DNA from: Roseimaritima sp.
GTDB lineage: Bacteria > Planctomycetota > Planctomycetia > Pirellulales > Pirellulaceae
DNA length: 8,401 bases
NCBI GenBank assembly: GCA_007124075.1
Contig: SLFV01000522.1
Location: 1 to 8,401 of the forward strand
Direction of reading: 5' to 3'
In this document: positions 1 to 6,774 of the stretch, piece by piece
Layout of the letters: every line of letters starts with the position of its first letter
Position numbering within the stretch: the first letter of the stretch is position 1
Made by a program: the position numbers and the translations under genes
Notes under the pieces: generated by a model
Seen by the model: the letters and a program-made list of their open reading frames with translations, nothing else
Told to the model about the DNA's origin: nothing
Databases searched by the model: none

Positions 1-1
1 A

Positions 2-1102
2 CGGCAGCAGACGATGCTGGCGGAACTGGAGTCAAAGGCGTTACAGCTCTGCACGTCACGCCGGGCTTGGCCGGGTTGGCGGGAATTGGAAGTGGTTGAA
101 ACTACGGCGGAATCCGACGATTGCCGCTCCTTCTATTTGGTCACGCCCGATCAGTCACCACTTCCCCCCTTTCGGCCCGGGCAGTTTGTCGTGATCGGTG
201 TTCGCGACGAAGCGTCAGGGGCGATCAAGCACCGCTGTTACAGTTTGTCAGACGCACCTGATCCCCGGTATTGGCGGATAACGGTCAAACGTGTTCCCGG
301 TGGCTTGGTCAGCAATCACTTGCATGATCGGGTGGCGGAAGGCAGCCGGTTGTTGGTGCAGGCTCCTGCCGGAGGGTTCGTCCCATCGACCGATTGCGAT
401 CAACCTTTGGTGTTGGTTGCAGCGGGCGTGGGCATCACTCCGATGATGGCGATGATCCGGTACTGCCTCACTTGGCAACCGACTAGAAACCTGCATTGCT
501 ATTATCAGGCGGCGAACAGCCAGAGGGCTCCGTTTGTCAAACGGTTAGAACAATGGGCCGCCCAGCAGCCGCAGCTTCGGCTGCGAACGTGCTTCAGCCA
601 GCCACTGCACGAAGACCAGTCAGACAAAGCAGGCAGGTTAAGTGCCCAGGACCTCCTCAGCGAATCAGAGCTAGCAACCGGGGAGTTTATGCTGTGCGGC
701 CCGACGGGCTTTATGCGGGACATTCAAGCCCAACTGATCGCAGCGGGGATTCCTGGTCAGGCTATCAAATTCGAAGCGTTCCAGCCAACCGTGCCGAACG
801 CGAAGCCTTTATTGACCGGACACAAGGGGAGCGTGCCACCACGTAACGCGATCATCACTTGGGCGGAATCCCAGCATCAATCGCAATGGTCCCCCGCAGA
901 GGGAACGCTGCTGAATTGTGCCCAAAAGTCCGGGATTGCAATCGACCACTCCTGCGGAGTCGGACAGTGCGGAACCTGCTCGGTTCGTCTACTAAGAGGA
1001 AAGGTTGTTTACCCGGGACATATCGACCGTGCGTCGCAAACCGAGGACCAAGTCCTAAGTTGCGTTGCAACACCGTCCGGCGACGTCACCATTGAGGCTT
1101 GA
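2..1102 (+). CDS. FAD/NAD(P)H-dependent oxidoreductase with C-terminal [2Fe-2S] ferredoxin domain (5'-partial or full from ATG 14)
   Basis: A flavin reductase that should pass electrons from NAD(P)H through FAD to a plant-type [2Fe-2S] cluster and then to an unseen acceptor. Counting from ATG 14 (362 residues), a ferredoxin-reductase beta-barrel spans about 24-122 with the FAD motif RCYSLSDAP at 74-82. A nucleotide-binding domain follows, with AAGVGITPM at 136-144 and CGPTGFM at 228-234. The ferredoxin domain spans about 275-362 with cluster ligands C314, C319, C322 and C350 (C-x4-C-x2-C-x27-C). The stretch from RCYSLSDAP through VKRVPGGLVSNHLHD resembles the reductase half of flavohemoglobins, but no globin domain is present in what is visible. 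The domain order matches PaaE/Hcr-type reductases. The frame stays open upstream of ATG 14 to the window edge, and RRAWPGW near the N-terminus suggests more protein before it, perhaps a membrane segment, so the true start may lie outside. The substrate is unknown. The family call is secure; the exact role is not. Confidence 0.9.
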   Translation, partial: RQQTMLAELESKALQLCTSRRAWPGWRELEVVETTAESDDCRSFYLVTPDQSPLPPFRPGQFVVIGVRDEASGAIKHRCYSLSDAPDPRYWRITVKRVPGGLVSNHLHDRVAEGSRLLVQAPAGGFVPSTDCDQPLVLVAAGVGITPMMAMIRYCLTWQPTRNLHCYYQAANSQRAPFVKRLEQWAAQQPQLRLRTCFSQPLHEDQSDKAGRLSAQDLLSESELATGEFMLCGPTGFMRDIQAQLIAAGIPGQAIKFEAFQPTVPNAKPLLTGHKGSVPPRNAIITWAESQHQSQWSPAEGTLLNCAQKSGIAIDHSCGVGQCGTCSVRLLRGKVVYPGHIDRASQTEDQVLSCVATPSGDVTIEA

Positions 1103-1109
1103 AACGAAA

Positions 1110-1142
1110 AAAGCCCAACAGAGTTACGCTCCGTTGGGCTTT
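1110..1142. terminator. bidirectional intrinsic terminator between convergent genes
   Basis: AAAGCCCAAC (1110-1119) pairs perfectly with GTTGGGCTTT (1133-1142), and GAG/CTC inside extends the stem around a 5-base loop. Read on the minus strand, the hairpin is followed by six T (complement of 1107-1112), a classic terminator for the ferredoxin gene that ends at 1175. On the plus strand only three T follow, so it is a weaker stop for the reductase gene ending 7 bases upstream. It sits exactly between the two converging stop codons. Confidence 0.85.
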
Positions 1143-1174
1143 GCTGAAACGTTGGTTAGCAAAAACCAGTCCAT

Positions 1175-1453
1175 TTACTGGTCAGCCAAGGGCTCTTTCT
1201 TTTCTGTGATGACTTCCGATTCTTCCGCCTTATCGGCGTTCATTTGAATGTAGTTTTGCCATTCCTCGGGCACGTTGTCTTCGTGATAAATCGCTTCTAC
1301 GGGACATTCGGGAACGCAAGCTTCACAGTCAATGCATTCCTCTGGGTGAATGTACAGCATCTTTTCGCCCTCGTAGAAACATTCCACCGGGCATACAACA
1401 ACGCAATCCGTGTATTTGCATCCGAAGCAGGGTTGAGTAACCACATGCGTCAT
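1175..1453 (-). CDS. fdxA: seven-iron ferredoxin, [3Fe-4S][4Fe-4S], FdxA type
   Basis: A small soluble electron carrier of 92 residues with one [3Fe-4S] and one [4Fe-4S] cluster. It follows the Azotobacter FdI/FdxA pattern closely: CFGCKYTDCVVVCPVECFYEG, then IHPEECIDCEACVPECP, then a long C-terminal tail ending ITEKKEPLADQ. By alignment with FdI, C9, C17 and C50 hold the 3Fe cluster and C21, C40, C43 and C46 hold the 4Fe cluster; C12 and C25 are the usual extra cysteines. I chose ATG 1453 because MTHVVTQPC aligns with the family N-terminus and a GGAAAGG ribosome site lies about 8 bases upstream. The frame stays open for 37 more codons to a GTG at 1564, but that stretch does not resemble ferredoxin. 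The gene is monocistronic, with its own promoter and terminator. Its redox partner is not identified; the convergent neighbour is itself an iron-sulfur flavoprotein, so an exchange between them is conceivable only. Confidence 0.96.
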   Translation of the reverse strand: MTHVVTQPCFGCKYTDCVVVCPVECFYEGEKMLYIHPEECIDCEACVPECPVEAIYHEDNVPEEWQNYIQMNADKAEESEVITEKKEPLADQ

Positions 1454-1593
1454 GAGAGTAACCTTTCCGCAAGAAAACTGAAAAAACCGTATGCCAACTT
1501 CGCCAACGAGGAAAACGCTGACCACTTTCGCTCCATCGGCACCGACCAATCCAGGTCTTGACACTACAGCTTGAAAATATCCCTCTGCCGCGA

Positions 1594-1622
1594 ATCGTAG
1601 GCAGATTCCCGCGCGCTGTCAA
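1594..1622 (-). promoter_or_regulatory. sigma70-type promoter for fdxA
   Basis: On the minus strand TTGACA (complement of 1617-1622, perfect -35) is followed after 17 bases by TACGAT (complement of 1594-1599). Transcription would start near 1587 and leave a leader of about 130 nt before ATG 1453. The spacing and -35 are consensus-like; promoter activity is inferred. Confidence 0.65.
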
Positions 1623-1654
1623 CTTGGCAAACCCTCGAAAAAACAGGGTAAAGC

Positions 1655-1683
1655 TTGCGATCGGGCGCTTTTCCACCTACCAT
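1655..1683 (+). promoter_or_regulatory. candidate promoter for the ECF-type sigma factor gene
   Basis: TTGCGA (1655-1660) and TACCAT (1678-1683) are separated by 17 bases, which would give a start near 1690 and a leader of about 35 nt before GTG 1725. The match to sigma70 boxes is moderate. It lies about 30 bp from the oppositely directed fdxA promoter, so a regulator bound here could affect both genes. Confidence 0.4.
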
Positions 1684-1724
1684 GCTAGTGTAGCCGTTTC
1701 GCAACTCGTACGTTTGAGTCGCTC

Positions 1725-2339
1725 GTGTCGCTGTCTGAAATCGATCGCCGATTATTGGAGCAATGCCTGGATCGATCGCCCCATGCGTGGGAGAATTTTG
1801 TCGATCGGTTTCTTGGTTTGGTCATCCATGTCGTGCGGCATGTGGCCTCCCAACGCGGGGTGACGCTGTCACCGGAACAACGCGATGATTTGGTGGCGGA
1901 GGTGTTCCTGGTCTTGGTGGACCAGAACTTCCAGGTTTTACGGCGGTTTCAACGCCACTGTTCGTTGGTTACCTACTTGGCGGTTGTGGCGCGTCGGGTT
2001 ATCGTGCGGAGATTGGTTAGCAGTCAAATGCAAATCAACGCAGCGCACCCACCGCATGCGACCGTCGCCGGGCCGCATTGGCCGATTGCTAACGGAAACG
2101 GGCATCCTTCAGAACCTTCCGTCCCCGCAACGCAGGAAATGCGACTGGCGGACCAGGAGCAGGTCGAGCAATTGATCGCGAGACTCGATTCGCGTGAGGC
2201 ACAGGTGGTCCGACTGTTTCATCTGGAAGGTAAAAGCTACTCGGAAATCAGCGAAGCGACCGGGATCACGGAAAACAGTATCGGCCCGCTTTTGAGTCGC
2301 GCCAGGCAGCGAATGCGCGGTCATGATCCCGAACACTAG
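1725..2339 (+). CDS. RNA polymerase sigma-70 family factor, ECF-like
   Basis: A 204-residue sigma factor with only regions 2 and 4, as in ECF (group 4) factors. Region 2 covers about 20-96 and includes DDLVAEVFLVLVDQNF (54-69) and the promoter-melting helix around FQRHCSLVTYLAVVARRVIVRRL. A polar linker of some 45 residues (about 98-142, rich in P, H and N) is longer than in typical ECF factors. Region 4 (about 142-198) contains LDSREAQVVRLFHLEGKSYSEISEATGITENSIGPLLSRARQRM, the usual helix-turn-helix. The start is GTG 1725: an in-frame stop at 1686 limits the choice, no ATG is available, and GAG about 6 bases upstream is a weak ribosome site. No anti-sigma or zinc-finger partner follows, so control may act through its promoter or a distant partner. 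The nearest downstream gene on the same strand is the octaheme cytochrome, 454 bp away with its own candidate promoter. Regulon unknown. Confidence 0.9.
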   Translation: MSLSEIDRRLLEQCLDRSPHAWENFVDRFLGLVIHVVRHVASQRGVTLSPEQRDDLVAEVFLVLVDQNFQVLRRFQRHCSLVTYLAVVARRVIVRRLVSSQMQINAAHPPHATVAGPHWPIANGNGHPSEPSVPATQEMRLADQEQVEQLIARLDSREAQVVRLFHLEGKSYSEISEATGITENSIGPLLSRARQRMRGHDPEH

Positions 2340-2369
2340 CCCGTGGCTACAACATTCCGTCTCGTTGGG

Positions 2370-2431
2370 CCAGGGCATGTCGTCCTGGTAACCCGTCCTG
2401 CGTAGGCAGGGCGGGAAAACTCCAATCCCGC
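2370..2431. repeat. cluster of overlapping palindromes, REP-like
   Basis: Three inverted repeats lie in 62 bases. CCAGG (2370-2374) pairs with CCTGG (2384-2388). CCCGTCCTGC (2392-2401) pairs with GCAGGGCGGG (2406-2415) around the tetraloop GTAG, with all ten pairs formed in RNA if one U-G is allowed. GCGGGA (2411-2416) pairs with TCCCGC (2426-2431). The last two share 2411-2415, so they exclude each other. There is no T-run, so this is not a standard intrinsic terminator, though it may protect or end the sigma-factor transcript. It may also be a copy of a dispersed intergenic repeat. Confidence 0.5.
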
Positions 2432-2662
2432 GCTGGAAGCCCCCTCAATTTGACCAGATTGAAGAACACCGACGGGACCCCGTTGTGACGCATTAGCGAT
2501 GATTTCGTTTGGACCGTTTGGGAAACATTGCTGTGGCTCGGCTTGCGCGTCGTCATTTCGTCGATCTCAACGGGGCATCGAATGGCCACACCATCGCCCT
2601 TGCTGTTGTGGCTCCCGTTTTCGCTGCCTCCGCTTGAGTGCCCCGATTTCCCTCGCAGCGGG

Positions 2663-2707
2663 TTGGGGTTTGCGTGTGTTTGCGGGTACCATAAAGTGGA
2701 ATACCCG
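2663..2707 (+). promoter_or_regulatory. candidate promoter and operator-like inverted repeat for the octaheme cytochrome gene
   Basis: TTGGGG (2663-2668) and TACCAT (2687-2692) are 18 bases apart. The second box is the same hexamer as the -10 proposed for the sigma gene. It lies inside an inverted repeat: CGGGTACCA (2683-2691) pairs with TGG (2697-2699) and, after an AA bulge, TACCCG (2702-2707). The overlap suggests an operator site, or a hairpin at the 5' end of the message. A start near 2699 would leave a leader of about 95 nt. Confidence 0.3.
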
Positions 2708-2793
2708 AAATACCCCCGGTTGTCCTACGCTGATATTTAGCGCAAGGTCAGCGTGGATTTAGTTGTCAGTCCCCCCACCCCGATCGTAACGCA

Positions 2794-5208
2794 TTGGCTG
2801 GTCAAAATTCACGCAACTTCAACTCGCGGAACTCAGATTCCCGATCGCGAAAACGAGCCTTAAGCGCGCCCGCAGCCGAACCGCTGGAAGGCGGGGCTTC
2901 CGCAGTCGGGCGAATTTCAAAGCGTTTGCTGATTTTGTTGCTCGTCGGTGGTGCGGCTCTGTTGATGGCGATCGGCGTGTTGGCGGACTACTTCACGGGT
3001 CTGCCGATCGATGCTCAGGCGGAATACATCGGCAGGCAATCCTGTGTCCGCTGCCATCAAAAGGAGGTTGAAGCCTACACCGGTTCCGATCATCATCGCG
3101 CGATGGCAGTGGCAACCCCCGAGACGGTCTTGGGCGATTTTGACGATGCAACCTTGGAACACGATGGCTTGATCAGCCGGATGTTTCGCCGGGATGACAG
3201 GTATTTTGTGCATACCGAGGGTGAAGATGGGCAAATGCAGGATTTTGAGGTCAAATACGTCTTTGGCCACGACCCGCTGCAACAATACATGGTGGAATTT
3301 GACCGCGACGCCACGGTTGCTCCGCACGAAGTTGCCCGCGTCCAGGTCCTGCGGATCAGTTGGGATACGCATCAGCGGAAGTGGTTTTATCTGCGACCGC
3401 CCGATGTTGCCGAGAAACTGGAACCGGGTGATCCTTTGCACTGGACCGGCATTGCCCAGCGGTGGCAAACGATGTGCGCCGATTGCCATTCCACCAACCT
3501 GTTCCGCGGCTTTGATCACGAAGCCCTGACCTACCACACAACGTTTTCTGAGATCGATGTTAGTTGCGAGGCGTGTCATGGCCCCGCCAGTTTGCACGTC
3601 GAATTGGCAAGTCGACGTTCGTTCTTCTGGGACCGTCATCATGGCAACGGCCTGATCCAATTGAAGGGGGACGACCCCGAACCTCAGATTCAAGCGTGTG
3701 CTCCCTGCCACAGTCGTCGGGGACTGCTTAGCCAGCAGTACGTTCCTGGGGACGATTTTTGCAACCATTTTCAGTTGGAATTACTGCGCCAGGACATTTA
3801 CTTCGCGGATGGGCAGGTCCTGGATGAAAACTACGTCTACGGTTCGTTCATTCAGAGCCGGATGTATCACAAAGGGATCCGCTGCACCGACTGCCATGAT
3901 CCTCATTCGTTGAAACTGAAACACCCTGGTAATGCTACCTGCACCTCGTGTCATCAACATCCGGCGGGAAAGTATGATACGCCGGCACATCATCACCATC
4001 CCGTGGGGACTGTGGGAGCGGAGTGCGTCAATTGCCACATGCCGTCGCGGACGTACATGGATGTCGATCATCGCCGCGATCACAGCTTGCGAATTCCACG
4101 CCCCGATTTATCGGTTTCGCTAGGGACCCCCAACGCCTGCAGTGGCTGTCATGTTCACGATCGGTTGACACAAGTTGATTCGGAAAAGCAATCTCAGTTG
4201 GTCGATTACGCGGCTTGGCAAAGTTTGGCGGAGCAAGGGGATCAGGAAATTGCAAGGCTGATCGCGGAGACCGATCAGTGGTGCGATGATGCCTGCCAGC
4301 AGTGGTACGGCAGTCAACGGAACCGCGAACCGCATTTTGCCGAAGGCCTGATCGCGTTTCGGCGGCAGGAACCTGGTGCGGTCCAGCAGTTATTGCGGTT
4401 AGCCCAGCAGCCCAATCTGCAGGTCCCGGCGATCGCGCGGGCCACAGTCTTGGACGAGTTCTTGACCGGTGGCCAGATGCCGTCGGTGGCAGTCCAGGTA
4501 GCGCTTGATCGAGTGGCTGACGAGTCGGAAGATTCCGTCGTTCGTGCGGCGGCAATTCGCGTTGTGGCTAACGCCCCGTTAGCACCGCGAGCAATGATTC
4601 GGCACCTGCTGCCGTTATTGCGCGGGCCAACGCGGCAGATTCGGTACGAAGCTGCGGTCGGACTGACACAGAATGCGATCTACAGCGAAATGACGGCGTC
4701 GCAGCGAAACCAACTGGATCAAGCCTTGCTGGAAGTCCAGGACAGCCTGATGGCAAGCAATGATCGCGCGGGGGCGCATCTGTCCTGGGCGGGGCTGTGC
4801 GAACAGCGCGGTCAGTGGGCCGCAGCCCAGCAGGCCTACGAAACAGCAATTCGCGTGGAACCGCAACAGGTCGGTGCTCGTTCCAATCTAGCCGCGCTGC
4901 TGGAGCAGTTGGCCAGTCAGCAGGCCAACGCGGTAGACGCCAACGTGACGCAGCAACGGCTGGAACGGGTCAAACAATTGCGTGCGGAGGAGCTGCCGTT
5001 GCTGCGGAGGGACGCGCAGTTGTTGCCTGACAATGCGCTGCTGCAGTACCGCCTGGGGTTATTGACGTACCTGAATGAAGATTTTGACGCGGCGTTGTCA
5101 CACCTGCAACGAGCGGTCGAGCTGGAACCCGATCACCTGGAGTACCAGCAAGCTGTCGAGCTGCTGCAAGAGCGAATGTCGGAGCCTTCCGGAACCACTG
5201 GGAACTAA
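2794..5208 (+). CDS. membrane-anchored octaheme c-type cytochrome with HEAT and TPR repeats
   Basis: An 804-residue redox protein of unknown reaction. A polar N-terminus is followed by one membrane segment (about 44-63, KRLLILLLVGGAALLMAIGV), which should place the rest in the periplasm. Eight CxxCH heme sites start at C84, C228, C258, C302, C364, C383, C411 and C449, all before residue 455. Nearby histidines such as H100/H101 and the run at 399-402 could be distal ligands. The heme part, with SRMFRRDDRYFV, HWTGIAQRWQTMCADCHS and VNCHMPSRTYM, resembles a widespread but uncharacterised multiheme family related to cytochrome c554-like proteins. After it come HEAT-like helices (about 510-630), then TPR helices (about 660-700 and 745-790). 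C497 and C501 form a non-heme CxxxC. The start is TTG 2794, the only usual start codon between the in-frame stop at 2731 and the membrane segment; no ribosome site is visible, so the start is uncertain. TPR and HEAT parts suggest docking to partner proteins. Cytochrome maturation genes are needed elsewhere. Confidence 0.92.
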   Translation: MAGQNSRNFNSRNSDSRSRKRALSAPAAEPLEGGASAVGRISKRLLILLLVGGAALLMAIGVLADYFTGLPIDAQAEYIGRQSCVRCHQKEVEAYTGSDHHRAMAVATPETVLGDFDDATLEHDGLISRMFRRDDRYFVHTEGEDGQMQDFEVKYVFGHDPLQQYMVEFDRDATVAPHEVARVQVLRISWDTHQRKWFYLRPPDVAEKLEPGDPLHWTGIAQRWQTMCADCHSTNLFRGFDHEALTYHTTFSEIDVSCEACHGPASLHVELASRRSFFWDRHHGNGLIQLKGDDPEPQIQACAPCHSRRGLLSQQYVPGDDFCNHFQLELLRQDIYFADGQVLDENYVYGSFIQSRMYHKGIRCTDCHDPHSLKLKHPGNATCTSCHQHPAGKYDTPAHHHHPVGTVGAECVNCHMPSRTYMDVDHRRDHSLRIPRPDLSVSLGTPNACSGCHVHDRLTQVDSEKQSQLVDYAAWQSLAEQGDQEIARLIAETDQWCDDACQQWYGSQRNREPHFAEGLIAFRRQEPGAVQQLLRLAQQPNLQVPAIARATVLDEFLTGGQMPSVAVQVALDRVADESEDSVVRAAAIRVVANAPLAPRAMIRHLLPLLRGPTRQIRYEAAVGLTQNAIYSEMTASQRNQLDQALLEVQDSLMASNDRAGAHLSWAGLCEQRGQWAAAQQAYETAIRVEPQQVGARSNLAALLEQLASQQANAVDANVTQQRLERVKQLRAEELPLLRRDAQLLPDNALLQYRLGLLTYLNEDFDAALSHLQRAVELEPDHLEYQQAVELLQERMSEPSGTTGN

Positions 5209-5278
5209 TGTCGCCTATGCTTCGACAGCCTGCCTTTCCCACCCTCATCATCGTCCCTGTAAAGCCTATCAACGCACC

Positions 5279-5335
5279 CCGCGATGGTCGCGGCTGGGTC
5301 GACGAGCTACCCGGCCGGCGCCATGGCAGCTCGTC
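5279..5335. terminator. tandem GC-rich hairpins between convergent genes, possible terminator
   Basis: CCGCGA (5279-5284) pairs with TCGCGG (5288-5293) around TGG. GACGAGCT (5301-5308) pairs with AGCTCGTC (5328-5335), and its loop contains the palindromes CCGGCCGG and GCCATGGC. The pair lies between the cytochrome stop (5206-5208) and the protease stop (5375-5377), where both transcripts must end. No T-run follows on either strand, so the terminator call rests on position and stem strength only. Confidence 0.4.
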
Positions 5336-5374
5336 CCGCTACCGATCGCGGGTGCGTGATGTTTTGGCAGGCTA

Positions 5375-6748
5375 TTATCGTCCCGATGACGCTGGCAATT
5401 CGGCGAGCCGCAAGAAACCGTACAGCGTTTTGTCCCGACGATGGATGTAAAATTTTGTCTCAACTGAGGTTCGCAGTTCAGGTCGGTCGATCACCATTTC
5501 CAGATCAGCGATCGACTCGGTACGCCACTCGTGCAGCCCCAGCAACACATCCCCCGGTTCGATGCCGTAAGTTGCCGCAGGCGAACCACTTCGCACCGCC
5601 GTGATTCGCAATCCGCCTCGATATGTGGTCCCCTGACGTAGGTTGATTTGTCGCATTGCCGATGCATTGATGGGTTCCGTGCGAATCCCAATCCATTCCC
5701 AGGCAACCTCAGCGGCCGACCGCGTCCGCTTGCGATTTCCAGCCGGGTCTCCCGCAACGATCTTGAACTCCTTCGTTTCCCCCTGACGTTCAATCACCAA
5801 CGGGATCGAATCCCCTGGTCGGACCTCTAACGCTGCTAACGCCAAATCAAAGCGAGTCCTCGTGTCGTGCTGTCCGACGCGAATGACGCGGTCCCCGTTG
5901 ACGAAGTGAGTCGAGTCGCTGCGACGGACCTCCAGCGTCTTCTCCTGTGGATCAAACAACTCCTCAATCCCCAACGATGCTTGACGCTGGTTATGCTCCT
6001 CCAGAAACGTCGTCACCGTTTGCATGGCTTGGTCAACAGGAATGGTGAATGCAATCTGTTGCGCTCCGACACGAACGGCGACATTGATGCCAATCATTTC
6101 GCCCTCGATGTTCAACAACGGACCGCCCGAGTTGCCCGGATTGATGCCAGCGCTGGTCTGGATCAAATCGCGATACTTTTGGGTCTCGTTAACCGGAACG
6201 TCGCGGTGCAGTGCACTGATAATTCCCTGCGTCAGCGTATGCTCGTACCCAAAAGCGTTGCCAATTGCCAGGACCGGCTCACCAATCATTAAATCTTCGC
6301 TAGAACCACGCTTGATTATGGGCAGCGGCGCATCGCTATTGATCTTAATGACCGCCAAATCGTCGTTTTTGCTGAAGGCGATCAGTCTGGCCGTCAACGT
6401 TCGCTCATCGGCCAGCGTAACACGAATGTCAGGAACATCTTCCACGACGTGATGATTCGTTACGATGTAACCTCGCGGGTCCACAATCACCCCTGTCCCC
6501 ATTCCGTTGACTTGACGCAACGCATCGGTGGTGGCACCCGCAAAACCCGCAGCCGTCTTGCGAACCATCTTCTGCCCATGGATATTAACAACTGAGGGAC
6601 TGGCGGCGCGATAGGCCAGCACCACCGGCGTCTCCCGCAGCGACTGGGCACCCACCGTTGCCAAGTGGCCGACGCTAGCAAGCAGCGTCACGGTAATGAC
6701 CAACCAGTTCTTCGGACGGGGCAAACTATCGTTGGAAATATGAAGCAT
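5375..6748 (-). CDS. exported HtrA/DegP-family serine protease (S1C) with PDZ-like domains
   Basis: A 457-residue trypsin-fold protease that probably degrades or checks damaged envelope proteins. A signal peptide (about 1-34, hydrophobic core WLVITVTLLASVGHLATVGA, cleavage likely after VGA) exports it. The protease domain spans about 45-245 with catalytic H100 in TNHHVV, D130 in NDDLAVIKI and S207 in INPGNSGGPL, so the triad is intact. A diverged PDZ-like domain spans about 259-331 (from SLGIEELF through VNGDRVIRVG). A second, clearer one spans about 350-445, with GGLRITAVRSGSPAATYGIEPGDVLLGL. I chose ATG 6748 because the signal peptide follows at once and GGGGA lies just upstream. The frame extends to 6886, but that stretch looks non-coding and contains a strong inverted repeat. 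The gene ends in tandem stops, TAA TAG. It is divergent from the PAS sensor gene, with which it may share control. Family and activity are well supported; targets are unknown. Confidence 0.93.
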   Translation of the reverse strand: MLHISNDSLPRPKNWLVITVTLLASVGHLATVGAQSLRETPVVLAYRAASPSVVNIHGQKMVRKTAAGFAGATTDALRQVNGMGTGVIVDPRGYIVTNHHVVEDVPDIRVTLADERTLTARLIAFSKNDDLAVIKINSDAPLPIIKRGSSEDLMIGEPVLAIGNAFGYEHTLTQGIISALHRDVPVNETQKYRDLIQTSAGINPGNSGGPLLNIEGEMIGINVAVRVGAQQIAFTIPVDQAMQTVTTFLEEHNQRQASLGIEELFDPQEKTLEVRRSDSTHFVNGDRVIRVGQHDTRTRFDLALAALEVRPGDSIPLVIERQGETKEFKIVAGDPAGNRKRTRSAAEVAWEWIGIRTEPINASAMRQINLRQGTTYRGGLRITAVRSGSPAATYGIEPGDVLLGLHEWRTESIADLEMVIDRPELRTSVETKFYIHRRDKTLYGFLRLAELPASSGR

Positions 6749-6774
6749 AAGTCCCCGCGCCGCTATGAAGTATT

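Larger units (their letters stand above)
2340..2793. other. 454-bp spacer without a convincing gene
   Basis: This stretch holds no open frame that reads like protein. The frames present on both strands are short, rich in C, R, S and P, and match no family I know. It contains a palindrome cluster just after the sigma gene (2370-2431), a candidate promoter with an inverted repeat (2663-2707), and a 7-bp inverted repeat, ACGCTGA (2727-2733) and TCAGCGT (2748-2754), in the putative cytochrome leader. It probably combines the 3' end of the sigma transcript with the control region of the cytochrome gene. Confidence 0.6.

Noticed and set aside
1244..1561. Plus-strand frame across the ferredoxin gene
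   Set aside because: Antisense of fdxA, whose cysteine pattern is unmistakable.
1558..1587. Plus-strand TTGACA at 1558-1563 as a promoter for the sigma gene
   Set aside because: The -35 is perfect, but no acceptable -10 lies 16-18 bases downstream.
2347..2589. 80-codon minus-strand frame in the spacer after the sigma gene
   Set aside because: It reads through the palindrome cluster and shows no protein-like pattern; more likely a by-product of a repeat element.
2499..2762. 87-codon plus-strand frame in the same spacer, possible anti-sigma or leader peptide
   Set aside because: It is cysteine- and arginine-rich with no zinc-finger spacing or membrane segment, overlaps the putative cytochrome promoter, and has no ribosome site.
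2917..3768. 283-codon minus-strand frame inside the cytochrome gene
   Set aside because: It is the antisense of a well-supported multiheme protein and resembles no family; it reflects codon bias.
5208..5450. 80-codon plus-strand frame whose ATG overlaps the cytochrome stop codon (TAATG)
   Set aside because: The overlap looks like translational coupling, but the frame runs 76 bases into the 3' end of the protease gene on the other strand, crosses the tandem hairpins, and encodes an arginine-, proline- and serine-rich sequence with no recognisable family.
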